Below are positions 1-12,600 of a DNA stretch of 64,000 bases, piece after piece; the first letter of the stretch is position 1, and each line of letters starts with the position of its first letter. Under the pieces are notes generated by a model that was not told the DNA's origin, did not search any database, and was given only the letters and a program-made list of their open reading frames with translations. The position numbers and the translations under genes were made by a program. The DNA comes from Artemisia argyi (Eukaryota; Streptophyta; Magnoliopsida; Asterales; Asteraceae): contig CM060695.1 in assembly GCA_030686995.1 (NCBI GenBank), positions 100,034,871 through 100,098,870 on the forward strand. The letters run 5' to 3'.

Positions 1-1241
1 AAAGAGTACATTAAAAAAAACTAGCTTAAACATTGAAAACTATTCTAAAAACCCTACTTAATTGACTGCCATGGAAGGCTTACATTTAATCTATTTATAC
101 TAAAAGAGCTAACTAGGGTTTCTTGATTCATTGTGCTTTTCTCCTGTGAAAACAGCTCAGCTTGTCCTTCTTGTGCTTTTCATGAACAAATTCCAACCAT
201 TGGATTAAAGCAATCATAATCCCAGCCTTTAATCAAGTTTTGGCGCCCAAAAGTGAGGTAAGGATTGATGACATGGAGGTGGTAGGTACGGGGTTGTGAG
301 GGTTTGGGGGATGTGAAAGTGGGGGGTGGTTTTTGAGGTATTGGGGGGAGGAAGGCGTGTAGCATTGATGTTGGCGTGGAGGTGATGGTTTGATATGTTG
401 GGTAAAGAAGCGATGAGGAATAAGGGGTTTTGTATGACCTGTGTGGTTGACCGATTCTTTGACTAAAGATAAAAACAGGTTGTTTTTATTATTAGGTTTG
501 GTGTGGTGGATTGGGCTGATAGGGGAAATGGGCCAGGGAGTTTTGGATAGAAGGGTGTTGGGTTTGTGTTGGTTTGGATTTGGGTTGTAATATCAAAGAG
601 TCCATATGGTTTATTAAATAACAACAAGGACCAATTGTGTATTTCCTGAAAACTCATGGACTGAAAATGTAATTCCACCAAAGTACTCCAAAGGACCAAT
701 CTTCCCAAACATTAATAACCCAAGGACCTTGAATGAATATTTTCCAAATTTGCACATCCAGGGACCAAAACTGCCAAATTCCAAACTGCAAGGACCAAAC
801 TTGCAATTTTTCTAAACTTTTCACCAAAGGATCATTCCTGCCAAAGTTCATTAGTACAAGGACCATAATTGTTAATTTCCAAAAGATTTTAATCCCAGGG
901 GCCATTTTTGACACATTTGCAAAGTTCAGGGACTTAACTTGACAACTTTTGAAACTTTTCACCAAAGGACCAATTATGACAGCTATTTGATTTTCCAAGG
1001 ACCTTTGGTGACTTTTTTACAAATTAAGTGGCTAGGGACTGATTTTGATAAGTTTTGAAAGTTGAGGGACTGAAACTGCCAATTATGCAACATTTTGTTC
1101 GTTTTTTCATTTGTTTTCAATCATTTTGCATATAAAACACGACCCGGGGATATTTTCATTATTATGATGCATATCTGAGTATTTTCACATGTTTTGGCAG
1201 TTAAAATAAGACAAAAATGATGAGTATTTACACACTCATCA
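1..1241 (-). repeat. Partial 3' LTR of Athila-L
   Basis: On the minus strand this stretch begins with TGATGAGTGTG, directly after a G-rich purine tract, and runs off the left edge of the window. It aligns by eye with the start of the Athila-R LTR at 57081: the same opening, the same phrases about pale primer-like 'GGCAGTTTCAGTCCCT' blocks and the same run of proline-rich-looking CCAAATCC sequence further in. The frames visible here (for example 654-998 minus) are noncoding LTR sequence. The far end and the target duplication lie outside the window. Confidence 0.8.
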
Positions 1242-1304
1242 ATCCCCCACACTAGAATATTTCTAGTCCCTAGCAATCTTTTGTGAAAATTAATGGATTT
1301 GAAG

Positions 1305-1700
1305 TCTCTTTACCAAAAGCCATTACTTCTGGAGTAGCCAAATGTTTCGGTTCAAGTAAGAACTATGGTACACCGATAACCATATGATTTTGAGCAAACC
1401 ATAAGCTACCAACGGTTTTGATTTGTCTTTACCAAAAGCCGTTTGCTTCTGGACTAGCCAACTCTTGATGGACACAGTCAACATCTTGGTGAGTTGATTA
1501 CCAATTATGGTATTCCACTGCCTTTACCACAAGCCATAATCTTGCGGGCTAGCCAACTCTTTTACTTTTTAGGATATTGTGATTTGAGCACCATACAATT
1601 TTTGGCAAATTGCGAACCATAAACGGATTTGAGATATCTTTACCAAGAGCCGTTTGCTCGTGGATTAGCCAGTCCTTATGTTAGACGTGGTGGACTGATA
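1305..1700 (-). repeat. Four degenerate ~117-base repeats
   Basis: The core TACCAARAGCCGTTTGCT, followed by CTGGACTAGCCA, appears near 1311, 1430, 1525 and 1643, so spacings are about 119, 95 and 118. The same core and spacing occur in Athila-R (56625-57040) and, unexpectedly, inside the SIRE-like Copia (24314-24546). In all three places the repeat has the same orientation relative to the element's sense strand. Confidence 0.8.
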
Positions 1701-1798
1701 ACCTTTTGTTGTGAAAGTGCAAAGCACTCCCACTAAAAAATTTTTTGGCCAAAACGAGGGTATTATGGCACAAAAGTGATTAAATTCGCCAGAATTTA

Positions 1799-1812
1799 CC
1801 CCCCCCCCCCCC
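1799..1812 (-). repeat. Poly-C run (G-run in element sense)
   Basis: Fourteen C residues on the plus strand. The equivalent position in Athila-R (about 56507-56516) is a shorter G-run in the same context, so this is an expanded internal purine tract of the element. Confidence 0.85.
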
Positions 1813-1925
1813 TCCCGACACTTAGAAGTGAATATTGCCCTCAATATTCAAAGTACCGGCTTTTATGCCGACACTTTAAAATGTAAAAAAGTTTAGATTT
1901 GGGCAAGTGTGGGAACATAATTCAT

Positions 1926-1927
<2 letters not shown>

Positions 1928-1965
<38 letters not shown>
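1928..1965 (-). repeat. Poly-T tract (A-run in element sense)
   Basis: Thirty-eight consecutive T residues. Athila-R has an A-rich counterpart at about 56346-56372. This is a length-variable homopolymer and not a retroposon tail. Confidence 0.85.
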
Positions 1966-1966
<1 letters not shown>

Positions 1967-2087
1967 AGTGTGGGTACTCCCCCACACAAGTTTTTAGAAA
2001 AGAGGGAGAAGTTAGAAAGATGGGTGAAAACCCATGGTGTGCTACTGTTTTTGTTTACCGAGTCGCTAGCTTGACTCGACCCCGAAT

Positions 2088-2960
2088 TCATTGGTCCATG
2101 GGGAAAGTTTGGAGATCCGGAACAACCACGGGTGGTATGTCCCCTCCAAAGTATTGCTTCAACCGATGCCCATTCACTTTAAAATTTGGACCGTCATTTT
2201 GAGATAACTCGACGGTACCATAAGGAAAAACTTTGGCAACGGTGAATGGTCCAGTCCAGCGGGTTTTGAGCTTACCCGAAAATATCTTTAATCTAGAGTT
2301 AAAAAGGACTCGGTCACCAACGTTAAAAACGCGGTTCTTGATTTTGGAGTCATGGATCTTCTTTGTTTTCTCTTTATAGATTAAAGAGTTTTCGTAAGCT
2401 TGATCACGAAGTTCATTTAGTTCATTGAGTTGAAATTTCCTATGATCACCCGCAGACTTAAGATCGAAGTTAGCATTCTTTAAAGCCCAATAAGCTTTAT
2501 GCTCGAGCTCAATCGGTAGATGACACGCTTTTCCATACACAAGCTTATAAGGAGTACACCCGATGGGTGTTTTATAAGCCGTGCGAAAAGCCCATAGAGC
2601 GTCATCTAATTTATCCGACCAAGAGGCACGATTTTCGCCTACGGTCCTTTCAAGAATTCTTTTTAAACCACGGTTTGAAACCTCCACTTGCCCACTCGTT
2701 TGTGGGTGATAAGCGGTAGCAAGTCGGTGAGTGACACCATACTTGAGCATGACTTTTGCAAATTGGTCATTGCAAAAGTGAGTACCTCGATCACTAATGA
2801 TAGCGCGGGGAGCTCCAAACCTAGCAAAGAGAGATTTTAAAAATTTTACAACTACTCGGGCATCGTTGGTTGGGAGAGCTTTGGCTTCGACACATTTTGA
2901 CAAATATTCAACTGCCACGAGTATGTACTTGTTCCCTCGTGAAGACAGGAACGGCTCCAC
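2088..2960 (-). pseudogene. Athila-L integrase core and C-terminus
   Basis: This open stretch of 290 residues is the catalytic core and C-terminal part of a Ty3/Athila integrase, which joins retrotransposon cDNA to chromosomal DNA. Visible motifs are the second catalytic aspartate in [11 protein letters not shown], the glutamate in [11 protein letters not shown], the [11 protein letters not shown] block, and the C-terminal [24 protein letters not shown] segment. The first catalytic aspartate lies upstream of a one-base deletion that separates this part from the 2966-3682 frame, so no complete integrase is made. Compared with Athila-R, one leucine is missing after VGDRVL. It ends about 0.85 kb before the 3' LTR, with no envelope-like frame between. 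Confidence 0.9.
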
Positions 2961-2965
2961 AAAGT

Positions 2966-3682
2966 CTATGCCCCAAACATCAAAGATTTCACAAACTTGG
3001 ATGACATTTTGTGGATTTCATCCCGTTGTGTTATCTTTCCTTGACATTGAAATGAGTCACAAGATTTGACTAGGTCATGGGTATCTTTGTAAATGGTGGG
3101 CCAATAAAACCTGGAGTCAAATACTTTTCGAGCGGTGTAATTCGGGCCATGATGTCGCCCGGTGGGTCCATTATGACAAGCCTTAAGAATTTCCATGGCT
3201 TCTTGGCCATGAACACACCTACGAATGACTTGGTCCGCACAAATTTTGAATAAATACGGATCGTCCCAAAAGTAATGATTCACATCTTTGAAAAATTTGT
3301 TCTTTTGGTGGGACGACATCCCTTTCACAACGAAATTCCCCGCATGATAGTTTGCAAAGTGGGCAAACCATGGGGTACTAGAATCACCATGACAAGGAAT
3401 CACATTAAGTGTTTCGAGAGGAAATGTTTCATTTATTTCCTTTTTCTCAAGGACACTTTGATGCGGGTTTTCCAATCGGGAAAGATGGTCAGCAGCGAGG
3501 TTCTCGGCTCCTTTTTTATCACGAATGATGATATCAAATTCTTGTAGGAGGAGAACCCAACGGAGCAATCTCGGCTTTGCATCTTGTTTGGCAAAGAGAT
3601 ACTTAAGAGCCGAGTGATCCGTGTACACTATGCATTTAGTCAAGATCAAGTATGGCCGAAACTTCTCAAACGCATACACCAC
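2966..3682 (-). pseudogene. Athila-L RNase H end and integrase N-terminus
   Basis: This frame of 238 residues starts inside the RNase H domain ([11 protein letters not shown] carries a catalytic aspartate, and AADHLSRLE is the usual domain end) and runs into the zinc-binding N-terminus of integrase. The HHCC site is damaged: Athila-R reads CDACQ where this copy has CDSFQCQ, so the second cysteine is lost. After DEIH the frame departs from Athila-R because one base is missing, and it ends at FGA. The first methionine is not the natural start. The frame is continuous with the reverse transcriptase segment across the stop at 3779-3781. Confidence 0.9.
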
Positions 3683-3778
3683 GGCTAGTAATTCTTTTTC
3701 CGTTGTGGTGTAGTGAGCTTGAGCTTCGGTTAAGGTTTTGCTTGCATAATGAATCGGCTGAAAATGCTTGGTTTTTCG

Positions 3779-4810
3779 TTACCCCAAGACCGCACCTATG
3801 GCAAAGTCACTTGCATCACACATGAGTTTGAAAGGTAGGTCCCAATCGGGGGCAACTAGAATTGGTGCCTCAGTAAGCTTTTTCTTGAGAGTTTGAAAAG
3901 CTTCGATGCACTCATCAGAAAAGACAAACGGAGTCTCTTTTTCAAGAAGTCGGGTCATAGGCCTAGCTATCTTTGAGAAATCTTGAATAAATCTACGATA
4001 GAAGCCAGCAAGACCCAAAAAACTCCAAACACCTTTAACAGTTGTGGGAGGAGGAAGTTTAGCAATGACATCGATTTTAGCCTTGTCAACCTCAATCCCG
4101 CTCTTAGAAATCTTATGGCCAAGGACAATGCCTTCCTTGACCATGAAATGACTTTTCTCCCAATTTAGACTAAGATTGGTATCTTCACATCTTTGAAGCA
4201 TTTTGTCTAAATTGGTGAGACATGATTCAAATGAATTCCCAACGACCGAAAAATCATCCATGAAGACCTCCATTGATTTCTCGATCATGTCGTGAAAAAT
4301 GGCCATCATGCATCTTTGAAACGTGCCCGGAGCATTGCACAAGCCAAAAGGCATGCGTCGATACGCAAATGTTCCATATGGACACGTGAAAGTTGTTTTC
4401 TCTTGATCTTGAGGGTCGATGCGAATTTGGAAATAACCCGAAAAACCATCAAGGAAACAATAGTATTCGTTTCCCGCCAATCTTTCGAGCATTTGATCCA
4501 TGAAAGGTAAAGGGAAGTGGTCTTTGCGGGTGACGTCATTCAACTTTCGATAGTCGATACAAACGCGCCAACCCGTTACCAATCGAGTAGGAATCAACTC
4601 ATTATCAGCATTTTTAACAACCGTTATACCACCGTTCTTGGGCACACAATGAATGGGGCTCACCCAAGGACTATCCGAGATAGGGTAAATCAACCCGGCA
4701 TCAAGAAGTTTTATGACTTCTTGTTTGATAACCTCGTGGATTTTTGGATTTACCCTTCTTTGTTGTTGAACCGCCGGTTTAAAGTCATCCTCCATCAAAA
4801 TCTTGTGCAT
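3779..4810 (-). pseudogene. Athila-L reverse transcriptase
   Basis: This stretch of 343 residues holds the reverse transcriptase domain of an Athila-lineage Ty3 element. It has the lineage-typical WVSPIHCVPK and ELIPTRLVTGWR blocks, the FMDD catalytic motif, and the start of RNase H (MCDASDFAIGAVLG). An in-frame TAA follows AVLG. Athila-R carries a different stop one codon further on, so the two copies were disabled independently at almost the same place. The stretch 4811-4875, before this frame, links it to the protease part through a frame change. Neighbours and order (protease, RT, RNase H, integrase) are normal for Ty3 elements. Confidence 0.92.
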
Positions 4811-4875
4811 ACAAAATTCCGGGTTAATACCCTTGATGTCGGAAAGTCTCCAAGCAATGGCTTGCTTGTGTGACT

Positions 4876-5823
4876 TTAAACCTTGAGGAGAGCGGCTTTG
4901 TTTTCCTCATTCAAGTCTTTAGCAATAATGACGGGAAACTTATCGTCTCCCACCAAAAATGCATACTCGAGATGAGGCGGTAGGTCCTTGAGTTCAACCT
5001 CAGGAAAGTCATCAGTTTTTTCAACATTTTTGACTTCCTCATTATGAAGTTCTTTTGGAGGAAGAGGGGGGTGAAGGATCTTCATTTAAAATTTTTTCAA
5101 GCATAAGTATATCCTCCTCGGAATCAAGATAGTTACTATCAACCTCGTGTGACATTGAGCTATCTTGGGCAAGAAAAACATCGACCTCTTCCAAAAGAAA
5201 GTCACCTCCCTCAAATGGAGTGAGAGAAGGGGAAGAGTCGGCTATGATTGGTGTAGTAGATGGAGTGGGATTGCCACTCGAAGAAAAACTGACAACTTCT
5301 TGAGAGTACTCCTCAGATGCAACATCAATGACATCAATTCGGTTAACCGATTCGGAGTCAAAATTTGAGGAGTACCTTGAAGTTTGATCAAGGTTAAAAG
5401 TAACTGCTTCATTACCAACACGTAGAGTGATCTCTTGTTCAAAAATGTCAATAAGAGCACGTCCCGTTCTTAGGAATCCTCTCCCAAGAATGAGAGGAAC
5501 TCTTTGATCCGCATCAAACTCAACAACTACAAAGTCAGCAGGGAAATGGAACTTTCCTACTTTCACGAACACATCTTCGGCAATGCCGAGTGGACGAGTG
5601 ATGGAACGATCCGCAAGCTCGAGAGTCATGCATGTAGGAGTAAATTCGGGAAGTGAAAGTTTCCTCCACACTGAATGAGGCATTAGGTTGATGCTAGCGC
5701 CAAGATCGGCCTAGGCGAAGCATTCAACCATTCCTGGAAAAACACAAGGAATAAGGAATTTTCCAGGATCTCCGAGCTTCTCGGGAAGCTTCTTTAGTCT
5801 AACTGCGGAGCAATTCTCATTCA
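4876..5823 (-). pseudogene. Athila-L protease and linker
   Basis: Two overlapping frames (5042-5683 and 4876-5085) plus the unassigned stretch 5684-5823 cover the aspartic protease and the linker to reverse transcriptase. The protease active site DLGAS lies at about 5697-5711, preceded by an in-frame TAG. The conserved LGRGFLRTGRALIDIFE block is in the 213-residue frame, and an acidic, serine-rich linker follows. A frame change near 5050-5085 separates this part from PPHLEYAFLVGDDKF. The sequence stops at the target duplication gtgga (5824-5828), where the SIRE-like Copia inserted; the missing upstream part resumes at 31613. Confidence 0.88.
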
Positions 5824-5828
5824 GTGGA
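5824..5828. other. Target site duplication gtgga (left copy)
   Basis: The bases gtgga lie directly left of TGTGGAAGG and recur at 31613-31617 directly right of CCCAACA. A five-base duplication is usual for LTR retrotransposons and fixes both ends of the Copia insertion. The Athila reading is continuous if everything between is removed together with one copy. Confidence 0.93.
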
Positions 5829-6199
5829 TGTGGAAGGATTAAACACTTGAGATGTTAGTCTTAGTAATGTGTTTGGGATATTTATGAATGAATGTGATTT
5901 AGCACGCGGAATTTACTAAAACGCACTAAAGGAACAAAGGTGGTGAATAAGTAAACGTGAATAATGATGAACACAACATGAATAACACAAAACGATTCAA
6001 TATTATTTATGAAATAATACGGGTGATCTAAACTATCACCAGGATTACAAATGTAACCTTGAATCTTAGATACGTGAAAAGGATTTAAAGATGGAAGTTA
6101 TGCATGGAAATCTATGAAAATCTATATCTAAGAAGGTGACTTAAGGGTTCCTTTTTTAGTATAAGGAGCCCTTATTACAAGTTGTCGAGTTGTTTAATA

Positions 6200-6204
6200 T
6201 AATG
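6200..6204. other. Target site duplication taatg (left copy)
   Basis: The bases taatg precede TGTAACACC and are repeated at 16404-16408 after GTGTTACA. The other SIRE-like LTR copies read through this place without interruption (ttaatataatatatta). Confidence 0.93.
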
Positions 6205-9200
6205 TGTAACACCTAAAATCTGAGAACATGTGAAAAGACCAAATTGCCCTTACCAATTTGAAATTTAATTAAAAGCTTATTAAAGTACCAAATAAATCCC
6301 AAACTTCAAACAATGCACAAGTTATGTATCCAAATAATTTTAACAATTACATTTAACATTTATACAAGTAGTAAAATTACCAAAATACCCCTATAGGGCC
6401 GATTGACTTAATATGTGGTTTATTTTGATTTAAATTGAATTTAAATGGATCTAATTATGGTAAATGTACAAGATAATCATCAAGAGATTTTCTCCTAACC
6501 AAAATCTCGAAATTTCTGGCCCAAGACTCCCCATTTACACGGCCATACTCCAATTAGATCAAATCCATACCTTTTATGCCAAAACCCTAATTGCCGATTA
6601 AAAGAAAAACACACACAAAAATCATATAGCCCCCATTAGACTCACACAGCACTCCTAAGCATTTTTCTGTGAGTTATCATCATCCTAAGAAGCCAAGAAA
6701 AATCCCATTCGAATTGTTGAAGCCTTGCACGATCGTGGCATTGTTTTCTTTGTGTCGAGCCCTAAAACAAAGGTAAATTCGTTATGTTTCATACGACCTC
6801 TTATAAATTCATTTTCTATTTTTCCTAAGTTCCTTACATCATATATGATATTCGAAAAATGATTACAAGGTTTGTTGGTCGCGTTTGTTCTCGTGGGAAT
6901 TTTTGGTGTCGTATTATCCAATTCAAGAGGTGTAATTCGTCCAGCCTATTCTATTTGTTCCAGATCTGGTCTGGTATTTTTCTCACGTCTCTTACATCAT
7001 ATAAGTCTCAAATAAAATGTTCTAATCGATCCATGCATGCTCTATAATGTTTTGGTGAATTAAACCCTAAAAACGCAACAAAACTCTATATCATTGTATA
7101 TGAATTTTCTGGATATGAATGATAATTTTTATGAACTTCATATATTAATTATGATCTCGTAAAAATATGGGTTTGAATTATAGAAGCTTAAATCTCGTGT
7201 TGTGATTTATTTTATAAATCGGCTAATTAAGAAAACAATGAAGAAAATAAAAGAAACCCTAAATCGAATTAGGGTTAGGGTTTTTATGTTTGGATCTGGT
7301 AATTAATGCATAATAATGATTGAGTAATGATTGTATAATGATTTTATGAAATTAGGGTTTGGTTTTGGTAACTTTAAAATAAATCCGATTGGAAAATAAA
7401 GTACAAGGGTGTGTTTTGCCAACTTTGAAGCATCTGGGATATTTTTGTAAGATCATATATATCAGTAGGAATATGGGAAAAATATAACTTGAGGGTTCTA
7501 AGTGTAAATATTACAAGAAATGAGTTAATTGTATTTAATTGGTGCGATTTGTAATTAATTAAAGTAGAGGGACTAAAAGTGTAATTTCTGGAAACTTGGG
7601 ACTGATTTGAGTAATAAAATATATTCAGGGGGTTTTGTGCTAATTTGGTAATTTAATGGCTTAATATGTAATTATAGATAATTAAAAGTTGAAATTGTAA
7701 GTTAAAAGGTTAAATATGTAACTTTGATAACTTGAGGGACTTAATGTGTAAATTATGAATACTTGAGTATCCATTCGTATTATATGATAAAATAAGTGGT
7801 CATGGTGTAAAATGGATAAGTTAAGGGTTTAATGTGTAACTATGAAGACTAAAAGGTTTAAAGTGTAATTTTGGAATGTAAGGGTGTAAAATGTAAAGTT
7901 ATGAAACCCTAAGGACCAAATGTGTAAATATGTTAAAAGATACTTTGATTCCATTAATAATGATTCAACTTTCTAATTATGGAAACTTTCTAAAAGTGGA
8001 AACTTACTATTTATGGAAACCTGCTAAAAGTGGAAAGTCACTTTAAATGGAAAGTACTAAAACTGGAAAGCCGACTAAAATGAGAAATCTGAATTGAATA
8101 AGTTATTAATAATAAGCCGATCATTAATTCGTGTAGATTCGTTGAAGAAGGAGTGTTTCCATATGCTTACGTATGTTATGATTTCGATGGCGATTGAGGT
8201 ACAGATATTCTGACCTTTCTCAAAAGGTTTCTCATGATCTCTTTCATATTCTGATCCGTTAGTTCCCGAATTGATGCCATTGCTATGATCCCCTTTACTT
8301 AAACTTTCTCTGTTGATCCCACTTGATATGACCTCCGTTATGAACCTATGCTATGAAAACCTTCTTAATGATACCATGGAAATGTTTCGAGAAGAACTGA
8401 TTTGAAAAGATGTTTATAAATGATGCTAAATTTCTTTTTAAAAGAAAGGTTATTTAACTTTCATGAACACTATATTTTGAAAGACCATTTTTATGAAAAC
8501 TGTTTTAAAAGATTATTTAAATTGGACTTTTAATAGAAACTTTTGAAACGGACTTTTGAACTGAACCATGAATTGATTTTTGAATATGAACCTTGACCTG
8601 ATAAACTCTGATTGGACCTTGAATACTATTTCTGATATGAACCCTTTGTTATGAACTGCTATTATGAACCTTTGATATGATTCTGAGATACACCTTTGCT
8701 ATATGACCTTTTGTATGATATGAGACCTGACTCTTAGTTTGATACCCGAGCCATTTCTGTTTCCCTACCTATGGAGGTACCATAGGCGTGTCTGTGATGC
8801 ACCACTGGCATGACTAGTGTGTGGCCCTAGTGATTTGGCTACACCGTCCCCTTTCTGTTATATGATATGCGCGCTTTATGATATGATTTGTTATGGCCAC
8901 TATGATTTCTGCGGGGGCGTATGGATGCATCCTAGATCTGTTATGTTTAGTGGATTTAACTATGATTATGATTATGATATATGTCTGGTGACTGGTACTG
9001 TGTGCTATACATGCCTTTCACAATTTCTGGGAGTTCGCTACTCCACCCATTTGAAGAATGAGGACACCCCTCATATTATCTGATTATCTGAGAGGACTCC
9101 CCTCTATATGATTATGAAGAATTATGGTATTGACGGCTTATATGATATGATATGTTTCTGGGCTCGTGGTAGATGACTATCCTTTCTTCCTTCTATTCTA

Positions 9201-9582
9201 TCACTCTTTTTATCTATTCCTTATTCTATTTCTCCAATGCACTATATTTCAGTTCTGTTTCATTATCATTGCTTTGTATATGTATCTGTTCACTGGGCTT
9301 TTTAAGCTCAGCCGCATTTCCTTTTCCTGCGGCAGGTTTTAGTAGGAAGTTGGGTTATGGGAAGAGAGCGTGACTGGATTTAGAAGACTATGCTTTGGAC
9401 TAGAGACGATTAGTTGAAGTTTCACTTTATTAGACATAGTATTTATTGTTTTGTAACCTTGTAGTTTCAGATTTTCATTTGTAACCCTGAATTTCGTTGT
9501 ATGTATGAATCATATGCTTGTGTTTGTTCTGATATGTCACTGTAATGTAATACTTCTACCCTTATCGGGTTGGGGTGTTACA
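6205..9582 (+). repeat. 5' LTR of chromovirus-type element
   Basis: The LTR runs from TGTAACACC to GGTGTTACA and is 3378 bases long. It has many short spaced phrases of the type 'gtgtaa...aaggg' between about 7500 and 7950, and a cluster of telomere-box-like AAACCCTA words (for example 7254-7263, followed by TTAGGGTTAGGG at 7269-7280). Small frames such as 6859-7047 and 8817-9083 recur in the 3' LTR and are not genes. Confidence 0.92.
7254..7280 (+). promoter_or_regulatory. Inverted telo-box-like cluster in LTR
   Basis: AAACCCTAAA is followed six bases later by TTAGGGTTAGGG, an inverted pair able to fold back. Further AAACCCTA-like words lie near 6583, 7057 and 7340. Telo boxes are known plant promoter motifs bound by telomere-repeat-binding factors. 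A role here is inference. The copy in the 3' LTR is at 14075-14101. Confidence 0.45.
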
Positions 9583-9586
9583 ATTA

Positions 9587-9600
9587 TGGTATCAGAGCCC
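9587..9600 (+). other. Primer binding site, initiator Met tRNA
   Basis: TGGTATCAGAGCCC starts four bases after the 5' LTR end. It is the standard complement of the 3' end of plant initiator-methionine tRNA. Confidence 0.92.
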
Positions 9601-12600
9601 AGGCTGCGATTCGTAATACATTTACCCTTGACCTGTGAAGTTTGGACCCCTAAGTTTCCACTGTAGGCGCTCATAAGACAACCTTTGAAACTTTACATTA
9701 GGATTCCCCATAGGAACCTAAGTTATTACCAGTGAGGAATGGGTAGACTAAGACATTTATGTAAGTATCATTTGCTTCCGTATCACTCTGATCGTGCCTT
9801 TGCTCTTAGATAAGCCTTATAAGGACCTTTGTTTCAGAAGTTAGAAGTTTTGCAACTTAAGCTTAGTAACTAAGTAAGTTTGGAATACCTCGGAAAGCTA
9901 CCTGGATACCTTACACATTTAAGTTTCACCTTCAGATTTTGATCTCCGCCTCCGATTTGTTTGATAAGCTGTTTGACACCTTTTCGACCACATCGTAGGT
10001 CATTCAACCACAATGTATTCGACACATTCTGTGAATTCATCACTTATGATGGGTATGAATGTACCATCCGATACTACTTAACTCTGTATGATCCATTACT
10101 ACCCCTATGAGAACTCTGGTAATTATGAACCACAAATATGAGAAGTTTTGTTTCCTCTCTTTGAATGATGAACCTTGTTCTGCCAACCGTTTCCTTTGGA
10201 AGGGTATGATGTAAATACTATCTCTATATGGATTTGTTAACTAAGCATGATGATGCTGATAACTGAGATTCTGTACCTCTCACAATTGACGATTATACGA
10301 TATTCGTATTACCAATGATACACATCCTACCTGCTACTTATGCTAAGAAGCTAAACGAAATTCCCACACATTGAACTATTCGTTTATCCATCCCAACATT
10401 TTTGTTGAACCATGTACTTGACTCTGATATATGAACTATCTGTATGATTTGACGACTGTATTCACTCTATGAATCCTTTGACCTTGAGATGTCTGATTGT
10501 ACGGTCTTTTGGACTAAATGGCTATTCGTGAAGATACCATAGACTACCATATCTGAAATGTGACCTTAAAAATCTGCTTCACCCTATTCCATTATGATGA
10601 CTCTCTACATCTGCTAAAATTTCTGTCACTATGGAAACACCTACCCCAAACACATGTGATTACCAAGTTGTCCTGAAAACCATTATTATCAACCCTTATA
10701 AAGTTCTGCTATTGGGAAATATTTTGTTGTACGAAGATTTTCTGGTATTCTCTGATGAACCTTTTGGTACTCCTTCCTGCTTAGGAAGTAGAGTGGGCAT
10801 TGAACTGATCTCAGTTGAAGAAACCATGGTGCTATAAAAGTTGAGAGATTGAAGGAGCTGATGGAGTATGATTTTTAACCTTGGTGATTCTCTTTAGATG
10901 CTCTTGTTTGTTTATGAAGAAGAACGAGAGAAGTATGCGATGACGTATCGACTATCGTGAACTTAAACGTACCACTATCACTAATCATTATCTGTTTCCG
11001 CGTATCAATAATTAATTTGGTCCTCCTTTGAAACCCCGCGTCTGATTGCATCATTTTAGATTTGAAGGACTGAAGAAGCAACCACAAAAACTTCTAAGAA
11101 GGGGGTTAACTAACCGAGAGTAACCTTTGGGAAGTATTTCAGTTCCTGAAGAAGAAAGAAGGCAATGTGAAAATTCCCTGAGATGATTTCTGAAGTTGCC
11201 TTTGCACTCGTTACCACATTTGTGAGTTTGAATGATTCCAATGGTGTTTTCGCGTGTTTTGGACAAATTGTCATAGTATGACATTGTGTTGTGTTCTAAA
11301 ACGAAAGAAGAACATAGAGATTATTGGTGAGACGACCCTTTGTTCTGGAAGAGAAATTTGATTGACGTTCAGAAAGCATAATAGACAACACTACCCTGTA
11401 TAATGTAAAGACAGAGCTTCCACAAGAAGGACCAAGATCGAAGATCGTTATCGGAGTTAGAAACTTGGTGGAAGAGTCGTAGAAGATGGTTGCGACAAGC
11501 ATTACCATGGAAGAAGCATACAAGAAGAAGTGAGGAACTAGGATAGTGCTCAATCATGCATCACGCAACACGTGAAGATTTCAGTTTGGGCATCAAGACA
11601 ACCAGACAAAGAAGACGAACCATTCAACACACAACCTGGAGTCGACAACAACATCATGTACCTTAAAACCTGGAGCTATGTTAGAAGACCTGTCGAAGAA
11701 ATGCAGTCTTATTTCTCTATTCATTTTAGTTGTACTAAGATGAATTGAGAGCAGAAGCAGACCTGCGGATGGAGGGATGCACAGTGATCGTGTCCGAGAC
11801 TGCCGCTACGACGCCACAGTACCAAGAAGAGTTGCTGAAGGCTTGAGGAACCAGACTCGAATTTTAAATTCTTTCAATCATGAGATAAGATGGACAAGAG
11901 TAAACAGACTATCCCAGCTTGGAAGATATTTTGAAATTTGTATTTGAGTGAACGGATTTTGAAGCGGACATTGTGTTTAGACGAGATGATTCTGTAAAGG
12001 ATTGACGCTATTGATGACGTACCTTAATTTTGAATGACATTCTCGGATCTCCGTTACTCTTCGAGTAATTTCGTTCTCTTAGTTATGTTGTTTGATTTTG
12101 GTGACCTCTGAGACTATAGGTGGACTAGGTGGATTTAAATAAGTTTGGGTGTTCACGACTTGAGATAAAGTATGATCATCATGAGGGCATATGTATATGA
12201 TGCCAGTATTATGACGCCTGGCCAACGTGATAATACTTACATCATATAACGTGCACTTATGGTGGTCATATGATATTTTAAGAATTGCCTTAGAAGCTTT
12301 AGAATTCTGGTATCTGATCAAGATCATCTGAGTTTAGTGAGACTTTAGGTTCATTCTACCTATACGTTTGATATGCTATCCTTGTTATACGATTCGATAC
12401 GTTTGGACTCTCGACACGTGTTTTGCTGATCCTTGCAACTTCTGATAAGGATCTTAGGTTCCAGTATGAAATTTCTGCCGTTGACGATATCTAACGATAT
12501 GCTTTCTGTCCGTATACGATTCGCATTCGTGAAGTTGTTCATTATGATCTGCTATGAGTAAAATATGTGATTGTGGACTTTGAGGAAATGAGACCTGTTT

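Larger units (their letters stand above)
1242..2087 (-). other. 3' noncoding region of Athila-L
   Basis: This stretch lies between the integrase stop codon and the 3' LTR of the minus-strand Athila copy. No gene is visible. In element orientation it holds an A-run (1928-1965), a G-run (1799-1812), four degenerate copies of a roughly 95-119 base repeat, and a G-rich purine tract (about 1242-1250) next to the LTR. The same order occurs at 56187-57080 in Athila-R. Confidence 0.8.

Noticed and set aside
1928..1965. Poly-T as tail of a retroposed gene
   Set aside because: The same position in Athila-R is A-rich and no target duplication flanks it.
6685..7047. Small frames of 78 and 62 residues in the chromovirus LTR
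   Set aside because: They overlap on opposite strands, have no family features, and recur only because the LTR is duplicated.
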